Source of the DNA: an uncultured Collinsella sp.
GTDB lineage: Bacteria > Actinomycetota > Coriobacteriia > Coriobacteriales > Coriobacteriaceae
Assembly: GCA_902464495.1 (NCBI GenBank)
Contig: CABQJK010000028.1
Span: 1-25,860, forward strand
Reading direction: 5' to 3'
DNA length: 25,860 bases
Part shown: in pieces, positions 8,821-16,891 of the stretch
Numbering within the stretch: the first letter of the stretch is position 1
Layout: every line of letters starts with the position of its first letter
Program-made: the position numbers and the translations under genes
The notes under the pieces: generated by a model
Databases searched by the model: none
Seen by the model: only the letters and a program-made list of their open reading frames with translations
What the model was told of the DNA's origin: nothing

Positions 8821-9486
8821 ATGCCACGCGAGACCAATGCCGCCAAGCGCGAGCGCGCCATCGAGGTGTGCGAGCGCCTCAACCGTCGCTATGGCCCGGT
8901 CGAGTGCTTTTTGGACCACGAGAATCCCTTCCGCCTGCTGATCGCGGTGCTACTCTCGGCGCAAACGACCGACGCGCAGGTCAACAAGGTGACGCCGCGG
9001 CTGTTTGCCCAGTGGCCCACGCCCGAGGCCATGGCCGGGGCGAGCGTGGCTGACGTGGCGGACACCATTAAGTCACTCGGCTTTTATAAGAGTAAGGCCA
9101 AGCATGCCGTGGAGGCCGCCCAGATGATCGTTGCTGACTACGGCGGCGAGGTACCGGCCGACATGAAGGAGCTTGTAAAGCTGCCGGGCGTGGGGCGCAA
9201 GACGGCGAACATCGTACTCAACGTGGGGTACGGCATCGTGGAAGGCATCGCAGTGGATACGCACGTCAACCGCATTGCGCACCGCCTGATGCTGAGTCCC
9301 AAGACGCATGCCAAGGAGCCGCTCAAGACCGAGCAGGATCTGCTCAAGATTTTGCCGCACGAGTATTGGGAGTCGGTCAACCATCAGTGGATCACCTTCG
9401 GTCGCGAGATCTGCGATGCCCGCAAACCCAAGTGCGACGAGTGTCCGCTGGCAGATTTGTGCCCCAGCGTGCGCGTAGCGGGGTAG
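8821..9486 (+). CDS. nth: Endonuclease III (DNA glycosylase/AP lyase)
   Basis: This 221-residue bifunctional glycosylase/AP lyase removes oxidised pyrimidines in base-excision repair. It carries the helix-hairpin-helix LPGVGRKTAN with catalytic lysine K127, catalytic aspartate D146 (AVDTHVNR), and the [4Fe-4S] cysteines C198-x6-C205-x2-C208-x5-C214. The length is normal. GAGGAG lies just before the ATG. It is a useful contrast with the MutY-like protein at 1134-2039, which has lost the equivalent cluster and changed the aspartate. A -10-like GACAAT at 8773-8778 upstream suggests its own promoter. Confidence 0.97.
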   Translation: MPRETNAAKRERAIEVCERLNRRYGPVECFLDHENPFRLLIAVLLSAQTTDAQVNKVTPRLFAQWPTPEAMAGASVADVADTIKSLGFYKSKAKHAVEAAQMIVADYGGEVPADMKELVKLPGVGRKTANIVLNVGYGIVEGIAVDTHVNRIAHRLMLSPKTHAKEPLKTEQDLLKILPHEYWESVNHQWITFGREICDARKPKCDECPLADLCPSVRVAG

Positions 9487-9590
9487 GGCGGAACGCATCT
9501 TCGTCTGGCGTTTTTTGCGGGGCCGGGTTTGCCCTTGAGCCGGAGTTCTCTCCATGCGCTACCATGACAGACAATGTATTTGACGTACGA

Positions 9591-9618
9591 CCCGCCGAGC
9601 TTGCCCCGGCGGGCTTTT
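9591..9618 (+). terminator. Hairpin with T-run between nth and mfd
   Basis: CCCGCCG (9591-9597) pairs with CGGCGGG (9607-9613), followed by CTTTT. It lies 105 nt after the nth stop and only 26 nt before the mfd start. A GACAAT (-10-like) sequence at about 9569-9574 lies upstream of it, so it may terminate nth or act as an attenuator in the mfd leader. Confidence 0.6.
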
Positions 9619-9643
9619 GGCGTTGCGATGCCGGAGGAACAGC

Positions 9644-12600
9644 ATGCTCATTCACCGTATAGCCGCGCAGCTCTACACTGCCGAGGCACTGCAGACCGTC
9701 GAGGCCGGGCTCGATTCTGGCGAGGACGTGACGCTGGCCGTGTCTCAGTCGGGTCGCACGCTTATGGCTGCCGCCCAGTTTGCGCGCCGTCCGCGCCCCA
9801 CGGTCTACATTGTGAGCGGCGAGGACGCGGCCGATCGTGCCGCCCGCAGCCTTGCCGCCTATGTGGGGCTGGCGCACGTGCGCCGCTTCCCCGAGCGCAA
9901 GGACTATCCGTGGCGCGAGCAGGCGCCCGACGACGCCGTGGTGGCGCAGCGCTGCGAGGCGCTCGGGCGCATCGTGCGCGGCGACAACTGCATTATGGTC
10001 GCCTCGGCCCGCGCACTGCTGCGCTGCGTGCCGCCGGTCGAGAGCCGCTACTGGGAGTCCACGACCTTTGCGGTGGGCGAGGAGATCCCTTTTGACGAGG
10101 TGCCGCAGCGCCTGGTGGGCATGGGCTACACCAATGCCGGCGCCGCCGATGCACCCGGCCTGTTCCGCGTGCACGGTGACACCGTCGAGGTGTTTCCCGC
10201 ACAGGAAAAGGCGCCCGTGCGCATCGAGTTTTTTGGCGACGAGATCGACCGTATCCGCCGCATGGTGAGTTCCACGGGCCAGACCATCGGCAACGAGGAC
10301 AGCATCGAGATCTTCCCCTGTCGCGAGCTCGCACTCACCGACGACGCCGTCCACAACATGCATGTGGCGCTCTATCGTGCCAGCCAGGACGACAGCAAAC
10401 TGGCGGCGCTGCTCGAGATGGTGGATGCGCGCATCGTCACGCCCGAGCTCGATCGCTTTTTGCCGGTGATGTACGGCCAGACCGTGAGCCCGCTGGCGCA
10501 CGTGAGCGGCAAGGCGCTCGTGGTGCTGTCCGAGCCGCGCTCGCTGTTCGACGATTGCCTGCGTGCCTACGAGGATATCGAGGCGCGTGCCGGCGAGGCG
10601 GGGATTGACCGACTGGATGGCCTGTATGTACGTGCCCAGCAGCTCGATTTTGGTGCTCAGCAGCGCCTGAACTACGTGAGCCTGATTCGTGCCGGCGGTG
10701 CGGTGACGGCAGAGCTCAAGATTGAGCAGCCGGCCATTGCGGGCTCGGACAATCGCTTTATGACGCGCATTCAGGAAGTCGTGGGCAAGCGCTATGCCTG
10801 CGTATTTGCCATCCCTGACCGCGGTGCGCGCGAGTCGATGGAGCTCACCTTTGGCGACGAGGGCATTACCTTTGAGGAGTCGTTGACGGCCGCGCCCGAA
10901 AACGCCGGCGTTATTGGCGAGCGCGTACGCGTGGCAACGGCGGATTCTGCCGACCGTGCCGCACGCCAGGAGGCCCATGCTTCCATTCGCGAGCGTAAGG
11001 CCGACGCGCTCAACGCCCGCTCACTCGAGGCGGGCGCGGCCCAGGCTGCCGCCGGTGCCGCCGTGCCCACCATCTCGCGCGGACGCGTGACCTTTGTGGA
11101 TGCCGCCCTGCCGCAGGGCGTGGTGGTGCCCGATGCCAACCTGGCCGTGTTCTCAATCGCCGACCTCAACGCCCGCATGGACGCCAACCGCGCGCGCAGC
11201 CGCCGCAAGGTGGACATTACGCAGATCACGTTCCCGTTTAAGCCGGGCGACTACGTGGTGCACGCCACTCACGGCATCGCGCTCTTTAGCGAGATCGCGC
11301 GCCAGGAAGTGGGCGGCAAGGAGCGCGACTACTTTTTGCTGGAATATGCCGACGGCGACAAGCTCTACGTGCCGCTGGAGCAGGTCGACCGCATTACGCG
11401 TTATGTTGGCCCCGACGGTGACAAGCCACGCCTGACCAGGCTCAACACCGCCGACTGGACGCGTGCCACCAATAAGGCGCGCAAGAACGCCAAAAAGCTG
11501 GCGTTTGACCTGGTCGATCTGTATACGCGCCGCTCTTCGATTACCGGTATCGCCTGCCCACCCGACACGCCCGAGCAGATCGAGATGGAGCAGAGCTTTC
11601 CTTACGACGAGACGCGCGACCAGCTGGAGGCCATCGCTGACATTAAGGCCGACATGGAGGCGCCCAAGCCCATGGACCGCCTGCTGTGCGGCGATGTGGG
11701 CTTTGGCAAGACCGAGGTCGCCCTGCGCGCGGCGTTTAAGTGCGTGGACTCCGGCCGCCAGGTCATGGTGCTCTGTCCCACGACCATTCTGGCCCAGCAG
11801 CACTACGAGACGTTCTTTGAGCGCTTTGCTCCGTTTGGCCTCGAGGTCGAGGTGCTCAGCCGCTTTCGCACGCCGGCGCAGCAAAAGCGCGCGCTCAAGG
11901 CGTTCGCCGAGGGCGCGATCGACGTGCTTATCGGCACGCATCGTTTGCTTTCGGCCGACGTGAACCCCAAGAACCTGGGCCTGGTGATCATTGACGAGGA
12001 GCAGCGATTTGGCGTGCAGCACAAGGAGCAGCTCAAGAACCTGCGCGAGCAGATTGACGTGCTCACGCTTTCGGCCACGCCTATCCCGCGTACCATGCAG
12101 ATGGCCACGAGCGGCGTGCGCGATATGAGCCTGATCACCACGCCGCCGACCGGGCGTCGTCCCGTGATCGTGCATGTGGGGGAGTACGACCCCGATGTGG
12201 TGAGCGCGGCGATTCGCCTGGAGGTGGGCCGCGGCGGCCAGGTGTACTACGTGTCCAACCGCGTCAAGACCATCGATGACGCCGTGGCGCGCGTGCACGA
12301 GGCCGCGCCCGAGGCGCGCGTGGGCGTGGCGCACGGCAAGATGAGCCCGCGCGAGGTCGAGGACGTGATGATCGAGTTCGCGACCAAAAAGATCGACGTG
12401 CTCATCGCCACGACCATTGTGGAGAGCGGTATCGACAACGCGACCGCCAACACGCTCATCATCGAGGACTCGCAGCGCCTGGGTCTGGCACAGCTCTACC
12501 AGCTTAAGGGCCGCGTGGGCCGCTCGGCCACGCAGGCATACGCGTACTTTATGTTCCCCGGCGAGCTGCCGCTCACCGAGGAGGCCACGGCGCGCCTGAC

Positions 12601-13276
12601 TGCACTTTCCGAGTTCCAGGACCTGGGCAGCGGCATGCGCATCGCCATGCGCGACCTGGAGATCCGCGGCGCCGGTTCGCTGATGGGCGCTGAGCAGCAC
12701 GGCAACCTGTCGAGTGTGGGCTTTGACCTGTTTACGCAGATGCTGGGACAGGCCGTGGCCGAGGCGCGCGGCGATGACGACGCCGGTGTGGAGGCGGCGA
12801 GCGTGGGTATTAACCTGCCGGCCGACTACTTCTTGTCCGAGGAGTACCTGCCGGCGGTGGACCAGCGCGTGCTCGTGTACCGCAAGCTCGCGGCGGCTGA
12901 GGACCTGGAGAGTGTCGACGAGGTGCAGGAGGAGACCGAGGCCGCGCATGGTGAGCTGCCGTTGGCGGGACTCAACCTGTTCAACCGCGCGCGCATCCGC
13001 ATTCGCGGCGAGCGCCTGGGGCTCGAGAGCGTCACGCTCAGCGGTGGGCGCATTACCTTCCTGGGGGTTGACGTTCCCAAGAAGGTAGCCTTTGAGTTCA
13101 AGAATCGCTATGGCGCGGTGAACTTCCCCAAGAGCCGCAAGCTGTCGGTGCCCTACAAGGCGGGCGCCGGTGCGGGCAGCGGCCTGGGCCGAGGTCTCGA
13201 CGCCAACGACGGCACCGGCCCGGTGGCGGCCGCGCTCATGCTACTGCAGCAGCTGGGCGCGACTGACGATGACTAA
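9644..13276 (+). CDS. mfd: Transcription-repair coupling factor Mfd
   Basis: This 1210-residue ATP-dependent translocase pushes stalled RNA polymerase off DNA and recruits UvrA. Residues 1 to about 450 are the UvrB-like N-terminal part (FPERKDYPWREQAP; FRVHGDTVEVFPA). About 529-590 is the CarD-like RNA-polymerase-binding domain (FKPGDYVVHATHGIALF). About 640-1000 is the RecG-like helicase core, with Walker A GDVGFGKTE near 685, DEEQ near 784 and SATPIPRTMQ near 811. The C-terminal domain follows, with a Gly-rich stretch near the end. It is somewhat longer than E. coli Mfd (1148). The ATG at 9644 is chosen for GGAGGAAC upstream; the in-frame TTG at 9617 falls within a hairpin T-run. Confidence 0.97.
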   Translation: MLIHRIAAQLYTAEALQTVEAGLDSGEDVTLAVSQSGRTLMAAAQFARRPRPTVYIVSGEDAADRAARSLAAYVGLAHVRRFPERKDYPWREQAPDDAVVAQRCEALGRIVRGDNCIMVASARALLRCVPPVESRYWESTTFAVGEEIPFDEVPQRLVGMGYTNAGAADAPGLFRVHGDTVEVFPAQEKAPVRIEFFGDEIDRIRRMVSSTGQTIGNEDSIEIFPCRELALTDDAVHNMHVALYRASQDDSKLAALLEMVDARIVTPELDRFLPVMYGQTVSPLAHVSGKALVVLSEPRSLFDDCLRAYEDIEARAGEAGIDRLDGLYVRAQQLDFGAQQRLNYVSLIRAGGAVTAELKIEQPAIAGSDNRFMTRIQEVVGKRYACVFAIPDRGARESMELTFGDEGITFEESLTAAPENAGVIGERVRVATADSADRAARQEAHASIRERKADALNARSLEAGAAQAAAGAAVPTISRGRVTFVDAALPQGVVVPDANLAVFSIADLNARMDANRARSRRKVDITQITFPFKPGDYVVHATHGIALFSEIARQEVGGKERDYFLLEYADGDKLYVPLEQVDRITRYVGPDGDKPRLTRLNTADWTRATNKARKNAKKLAFDLVDLYTRRSSITGIACPPDTPEQIEMEQSFPYDETRDQLEAIADIKADMEAPKPMDRLLCGDVGFGKTEVALRAAFKCVDSGRQVMVLCPTTILAQQHYETFFERFAPFGLEVEVLSRFRTPAQQKRALKAFAEGAIDVLIGTHRLLSADVNPKNLGLVIIDEEQRFGVQHKEQLKNLREQIDVLTLSATPIPRTMQMATSGVRDMSLITTPPTGRRPVIVHVGEYDPDVVSAAIRLEVGRGGQVYYVSNRVKTIDDAVARVHEAAPEARVGVAHGKMSPREVEDVMIEFATKKIDVLIATTIVESGIDNATANTLIIEDSQRLGLAQLYQLKGRVGRSATQAYAYFMFPGELPLTEEATARLTALSEFQDLGSGMRIAMRDLEIRGAGSLMGAEQHGNLSSVGFDLFTQMLGQAVAEARGDDDAGVEAASVGINLPADYFLSEEYLPAVDQRVLVYRKLAAAEDLESVDEVQEETEAAHGELPLAGLNLFNRARIRIRGERLGLESVTLSGGRITFLGVDVPKKVAFEFKNRYGAVNFPKSRKLSVPYKAGAGAGSGLGRGLDANDGTGPVAAALMLLQQLGATDDD

Positions 13277-13332
13277 CGGGTCGACGCTGCAAACGCCTCA
13301 TTTGGGCAATCTGACCCCATCGAAAGGAAAGC

Positions 13333-14196
13333 ATGTTCGGGTATATCTATAAGAAAGATGTCGCTGCTATCGCGGTCATCCTGGCCTTTTGTCTGCTCGT
13401 CGGGTCTTTTTTCGATTACCAAATCTCGAGTGCGCTGTTCAACTCGTCTAGCCTGTTTGGCCGCTTTGTCGAGGCGGCCGGCGAGCTGCCGTTCGAGCTG
13501 ACGGCGAGCGTCGCGGGCATTATGCTCGTGCGCTCGGCACGTCCCGATTCCAAGGCGAGCAAGTGGCTCGCCGCGCTGGGCGTTCTGATCAACGTAGGCC
13601 TGGTCGGCTACGAGATTATCGGATCGCTGCGCGTCGGCGGCAAGCTTATTGCGTTTCAGCTGGTTCTGACGTTTGCATTGGTCATCGCGGCCAACCTCAT
13701 CGCCTATCGCCTCACGCGCGACACCGACTCCGACGAGCTCACACGCTGGGCGCTGATGGTGCTTGCCGTGTGGGTCGCTCAGGCCATCATCCTCAACGTG
13801 GTTGTCAAGCCGCTGTGGTCGCGCCCGCGCATGCGCGTGATCGAGGTCACGCCGGGGCTCAATTTTCAGCCGTGGTGGGTGATTGGCAACCCCGACAAGT
13901 GGAGCTATATTGCGGCCGGCGTAATCAAGGACGGCTTTAAGTCGTTTGCGAGCGGACACACGGCGCACGCGGCGATCGGCCTTATGCTCGCCGGGCTTCC
14001 CGCGGCGGCTTTTACGGAAAAGCCGTCGCGACGCCGCGTGGTCTTTTGGGTCGTCGCCGCGGTCGCGGCGCTCGTCGCCTTTGGCCGTATCGTGATCGGT
14101 GCACACTTTTTGACTGACGTGAGCTGCGGCTTTGCCCTGGTGTTGGCACTTGAGTGCCTTGCCGCGCGCATTGCCTATCCTCACGGCGTACAATAG
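13333..14196 (+). CDS. PAP2-family membrane phosphatase
   Basis: This 287-residue integral membrane protein has about six helices and the three phosphatidic-acid-phosphatase motifs: K-x6-RP (KPLWSRPR, near 160-167), SGH (FASGHTAHA, near 205-213) and G-R-x5-H-x3-D (GRIVIGAHFLTD, near 252-263). The catalytic residues are the SGH histidine and the last histidine. It probably dephosphorylates a lipid phosphate such as undecaprenyl pyrophosphate or phosphatidate; sequence alone cannot tell which. The ATG follows GAAAGGAAAGC. It starts 56 nt after mfd and may be co-transcribed, since no terminator is seen between them. Confidence 0.92.
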   Translation: MFGYIYKKDVAAIAVILAFCLLVGSFFDYQISSALFNSSSLFGRFVEAAGELPFELTASVAGIMLVRSARPDSKASKWLAALGVLINVGLVGYEIIGSLRVGGKLIAFQLVLTFALVIAANLIAYRLTRDTDSDELTRWALMVLAVWVAQAIILNVVVKPLWSRPRMRVIEVTPGLNFQPWWVIGNPDKWSYIAAGVIKDGFKSFASGHTAHAAIGLMLAGLPAAAFTEKPSRRRVVFWVVAAVAALVAFGRIVIGAHFLTDVSCGFALVLALECLAARIAYPHGVQ

Positions 14197-14241
14197 CCCC
14201 ACCTGAATCATCTGGCCGATACCTGGTAAGAGAGGATTGCC

Positions 14242-15267
14242 ATGCTCGCGTTCAACAACGACTATTCCCACGGCGCACATCCGGCGGTGCTGCAGGCGCT
14301 CGTCGACACCAACATGGAGCCGCAGCCTGGCTACGGCACCGATGCGCACACCGAGCGTGCCAAGCAGCTTATTCGCGAGGCCTGTCAGGCTCCCGATGCC
14401 GACGTATTTTTGCTGGTGGGCGGCACGCAGACCAACGCGACGGTGATTGACATGCTGCTCGCGCCGTACGAGGGCGTGGTTGCCGCCGAGACCGGCCACG
14501 TTGCCTGCCACGAGGCGGGCGCCATCGAGTTTGGCGGCCACAAGGTGCTCACCATCCCCGGCTACGAGGGCAAGATGCACGCCGAGGATCTCGAAAACTA
14601 CATCCAAGTGTTCTACGAAAACGAGAGCTGTGAGCACATGGTGTTTCCGGGTGCCGTGTATGTGAGCCTGTCGACCGAGTACGGCACGCTGTACTCCGCC
14701 GCTGAGCTCGCGGCGATTCATGCGGTGTGCCAGAAGCGCGAGATTCCGTTGTTTGTGGATGGTGCCCGCCTGGCCTATGCGCTGGCGGCCGATGAGTGCG
14801 ACATCACCCTGCCCGAGCTGGCGCAGCTGTGCGACGTGTTCTACATCGGCGGCACCAAGTGCGGCGCGCTTTGCGGCGAGGCCGTGGTGTTTTGCGGCAT
14901 GCACGCTCCGGCACATCCCGTGCCGCGCATTAAGCAGCACGGCGCGCTGTTGGCCAAGGGTCGCCTGACGGGCGTGCAGTTTGAGGCGCTCTTTACCGAC
15001 GGCCTGTATTTTGAGATTGGTCGCCAGGCGATCGAGACGGCTCAGGCGCTTCGTCGAGTGCTGCACGAGCGCGGCTACCAGTTCTTTTTGGAGACGCCCA
15101 CAAACCAGCAGTTTGTGATTCTGCCCAACGAGGATATGGCCCGCATTCGTGAGCATGCTTCGATCGAGTACTGGGAAAAGTACGACGAGACCCATACGGT
15201 GGTGCGCTTTTGCACCAGCTGGGCCACGACGCAGGAGGACATCGACGCGTTGGCGGCTGTCCTGTAA
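14242..15267 (+). CDS. Threonine-aldolase-like PLP-dependent enzyme
   Basis: This 341-residue fold-type I PLP enzyme of the beta-eliminating lyase/low-specificity L-threonine aldolase group cleaves L-threonine-type beta-hydroxy amino acids to glycine plus an aldehyde. It shows NNDYSHGAHPAVLQAL at the N-terminus, GGTQTNATVID for phosphate binding, ETGHVACHEAGAIE (aromatic and His stacking near the cofactor), and FVDGARLAYA with the PLP-pairing aspartate. IGGTKCGALCGE carries the Schiff-base lysine K206. The length is normal. AGAGAGG precedes the ATG. A TACAAT box at 14189-14194, overlapping the end of the PAP2 gene, may give it its own promoter. Another substrate within this family is possible. 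Confidence 0.9.
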   Translation: MLAFNNDYSHGAHPAVLQALVDTNMEPQPGYGTDAHTERAKQLIREACQAPDADVFLLVGGTQTNATVIDMLLAPYEGVVAAETGHVACHEAGAIEFGGHKVLTIPGYEGKMHAEDLENYIQVFYENESCEHMVFPGAVYVSLSTEYGTLYSAAELAAIHAVCQKREIPLFVDGARLAYALAADECDITLPELAQLCDVFYIGGTKCGALCGEAVVFCGMHAPAHPVPRIKQHGALLAKGRLTGVQFEALFTDGLYFEIGRQAIETAQALRRVLHERGYQFFLETPTNQQFVILPNEDMARIREHASIEYWEKYDETHTVVRFCTSWATTQEDIDALAAVL

Positions 15268-15282
15268 GTTGATGCAATGACG

Positions 15283-15329
15283 AGGGGCCGCCTTGTGCCT
15301 GGATTTGGCGCAGGGCGGCCTTTGCTTTT
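15283..15329 (+). terminator. Intrinsic terminator of the aldolase-like gene
   Basis: A long stem pairs 15283-15299 with 15307-15323 (GGGGCCGCC and TGTGCC against GGCGCA and GGGCGGCC). It is followed by TTTGCTTTT. It starts 16 nt after the aldolase stop and lies before the acetyltransferase ribosome site. Confidence 0.85.
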
Positions 15330-15345
15330 GAGGGAGAGGGGTTGT

Positions 15346-15927
15346 GTGACCGAGATGTCCGAGCCGACGATTCGCCTGGCGACGCCCGATGATGCGCCAG
15401 CGCTGCTTGCCATCTATGAGCCGTATGTGCGCCAGACGGCGATTACCTGCGAATACGAGGTGCCGAGCGTTGAGGAGTTCGCCGGGCGCATCGAGCGCAC
15501 GCTCGAGCGCTATCCGTATCTGGTGATGGAGCTGGACGGGCGCCCGGTAGGCTATGCCTATGTGAGTCCGCTCAACAGCCGCGAGGCGTACGACTGGTCG
15601 GTCGAGACATCGATCTACCTGGCGCGAGACGTGCGCCACGGCGGACTGGGTCGCAGGTTGCACGACGCGCTCAAGCAGTGCCTGGTTGCGATGGGCATCA
15701 CCAACATGTGCGCGCTCATCGCCGTGCCGCACGACAAGGACGACGAGTACCTGACGCACAACAGCCAGGATTTCCATGCCCATATGGGATATCGCCTGGT
15801 GGGAGCCTTCGACCGCTGCGCCCAAAAGTTCGGTCGCTGGTACGACATGTGCTGGATGGAGCTGATCCTAGCCGAGCGCGTCCCTAACCAACCCAAACCA
15901 ACCTGGTTCCCCGACCTTCCCGCCTAA
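15346..15927 (+). CDS. GNAT-family N-acetyltransferase (phosphinothricin-acetyltransferase-like)
   Basis: This protein of about 193 residues has a single GNAT domain. The N-terminus (PTIRLATPDDAPALLAIYEP) and RYPYLVMELDGRPVGYAYVS, followed by YDWSVETSIYLARDVRHGGL, resemble the Pat/Bar subgroup. The acetyl-CoA loop is VRHGGLGRRL. The GTG at 15346 is chosen because AGGGAGAGGGG ends 5 nt upstream; ATG 15355 is an alternative. An in-frame ATG at 15277 would run through the preceding terminator and is rejected. Its substrate could be an amino-acid-like amine or an antibiotic analogue. It faces the GntR gene tail to tail, with only 35 nt between stops. Confidence 0.85.
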   Translation: MTEMSEPTIRLATPDDAPALLAIYEPYVRQTAITCEYEVPSVEEFAGRIERTLERYPYLVMELDGRPVGYAYVSPLNSREAYDWSVETSIYLARDVRHGGLGRRLHDALKQCLVAMGITNMCALIAVPHDKDDEYLTHNSQDFHAHMGYRLVGAFDRCAQKFGRWYDMCWMELILAERVPNQPKPTWFPDLPA

Positions 15928-15964
15928 AACCACCACGGAGGCGTCTGTCCCCATTGTGGTGGTT
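15928..15964. repeat. Arm-variable palindrome with CTGTCCCC loop
   Basis: AACCACCAC (15928-15936) pairs perfectly with GTGGTGGTT (15956-15964). The 19 nt spacer holds CTGTCCCC at 15945-15952. It fills the space between two convergent genes and touches the GntR stop codon. Spacer length and motif offset equal those of the units at 23342-23376 and 24008-24042, although the arms are different. Confidence 0.8.
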
Positions 15965-16685
15965 AGCCGATGGGTTCGGTGTATTTGGCGCGGTCGGTGC
16001 GTTGGATGCGCTTGGAGACATGGAGCGGGCGGCCGTCGGTGTCGTAGACGTAGTCGGTGATCAAGATCAGCGCCTGCCCGCGCTCAACGTTGAGCAAAAA
16101 CGCCTCGTTTTGCGAGGCATAGCACACCTCGAAGGTTTTGTGGCCCTGGGCCGGCGCGCGGTGGAACTCCTGGCGCAGTGTGGCGTAGAGCGACCCGTTG
16201 ATGTCGCGGTCGATGAGCGCTCCAAAGCTCGGCGGCAGGTAGGTGGTCTCCAGGCACAGCGGCACGTCGTCCAGATAGCGCAGGCGGACGAGCTTGACGA
16301 GCTTGCTGCCCACGGCGGCATCAAAGAACTTGGCCACGCTGCCCGCCGCCTTGGCAAAGCCCGAGTCCACCGTGCGCGTGGTGGGCTTCATGCCCTGGCC
16401 CTCGACCTGCTTGGTGTAACTCGAGAACACCAGGTTGTTCTCGTGCACCTCGGGCGTGTCGGCCACAAAGGCGCCGCGTCCGCGCTCGGTGCGCACCAGG
16501 CCCTCATCCACCAGTACCTTAAGCGCGTGGCGCACGGTACTGCGCGAGAGCCCCGACCCGTCCATGAGCTCCATTTCGGACGGCAGCTTGTCTCCACGCG
16601 CATAGGTGCCGGCGGTAATGCGGTCGCGTAGCGTGCCCGCCAAGCGCTCGTATTGGGCCAAGTTCTTTTTCGATGAAGTGCTCAT
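15963..16685 (-). CDS. GntR-family (HutC/UTRA) transcriptional regulator
   Basis: This 240-residue repressor type has an N-terminal winged helix (residues 8-75: LRDRITAGTYARGDKLPSEM, SRSTVRHALKVLVDEGL, GRGAFVA) and a C-terminal UTRA effector-binding domain (about 90-235). UTRA domains usually bind a sugar phosphate or related metabolite, which then releases the DNA. It is divergent from the SIS gene at 16892 across 206 nt that hold at least three copies of a TGTATnTAACwTG motif, so it likely controls both directions. The SIS substrate, or a phosphorylated form of it, is the best guess for the effector. Confidence 0.92.
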   Translation of the reverse strand: MSTSSKKNLAQYERLAGTLRDRITAGTYARGDKLPSEMELMDGSGLSRSTVRHALKVLVDEGLVRTERGRGAFVADTPEVHENNLVFSSYTKQVEGQGMKPTTRTVDSGFAKAAGSVAKFFDAAVGSKLVKLVRLRYLDDVPLCLETTYLPPSFGALIDRDINGSLYATLRQEFHRAPAQGHKTFEVCYASQNEAFLLNVERGQALILITDYVYDTDGRPLHVSKRIQRTDRAKYTEPIG

Positions 16686-16694
16686 GCGATCAAC

Positions 16695-16852
16695 CTGTAT
16701 CTAACTTGTATGCTTACCTAACCAAGCATGTATCTAACATGACAATAAAACAGCTGGTAAATGATTTCTGAGAATCACGTCAGCAAAAATTCTAAGACAA
16801 ATATAGCATACAACTAGTCGACATCGTCAAAACATGTATGTAACTTGTATGC
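16695..16852. promoter_or_regulatory. Divergent operator region with repeated TGTATnTAACwTG motifs
   Basis: Three related sites are visible: 16695-16713 (TGTATCTAACTTGTATGC core), 16726-16742 (CATGTATCTAACATG core) and 16832-16852 (CATGTATGTAACTTGTATGC core). A reversed half-site GCATACAA lies at 16806-16813. One lies next to the GntR start and one next to the SIS start. Recurrence in this AT-rich divergent gap strongly suggests binding sites for the GntR protein encoded alongside. Confidence 0.8.
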
Positions 16853-16891
16853 CTGTGATGAGCATCAAACGAGAAGAAAGGCTGATGCGCG

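Noticed and set aside
9392..12949. Long minus-strand open frames opposite nth and mfd (528 and 598 codons)
   Set aside because: They are antisense to strongly conserved nth and mfd sequence, have biased His/Arg/Ala composition and no ribosome site or domain.
15277..15345. Upstream ATG for the acetyltransferase
   Set aside because: This start would place the first codons inside the aldolase terminator and lacks a ribosome site; GTG 15346 has one.
13273..15825. An 850-codon open frame on the minus strand
   Set aside because: It lies opposite the PAP2, aldolase and acetyltransferase genes, all of which have clear family motifs, and runs through their terminator. It is His/Arg/Gln-rich with no recognisable domain, a typical shadow frame in GC-rich DNA.
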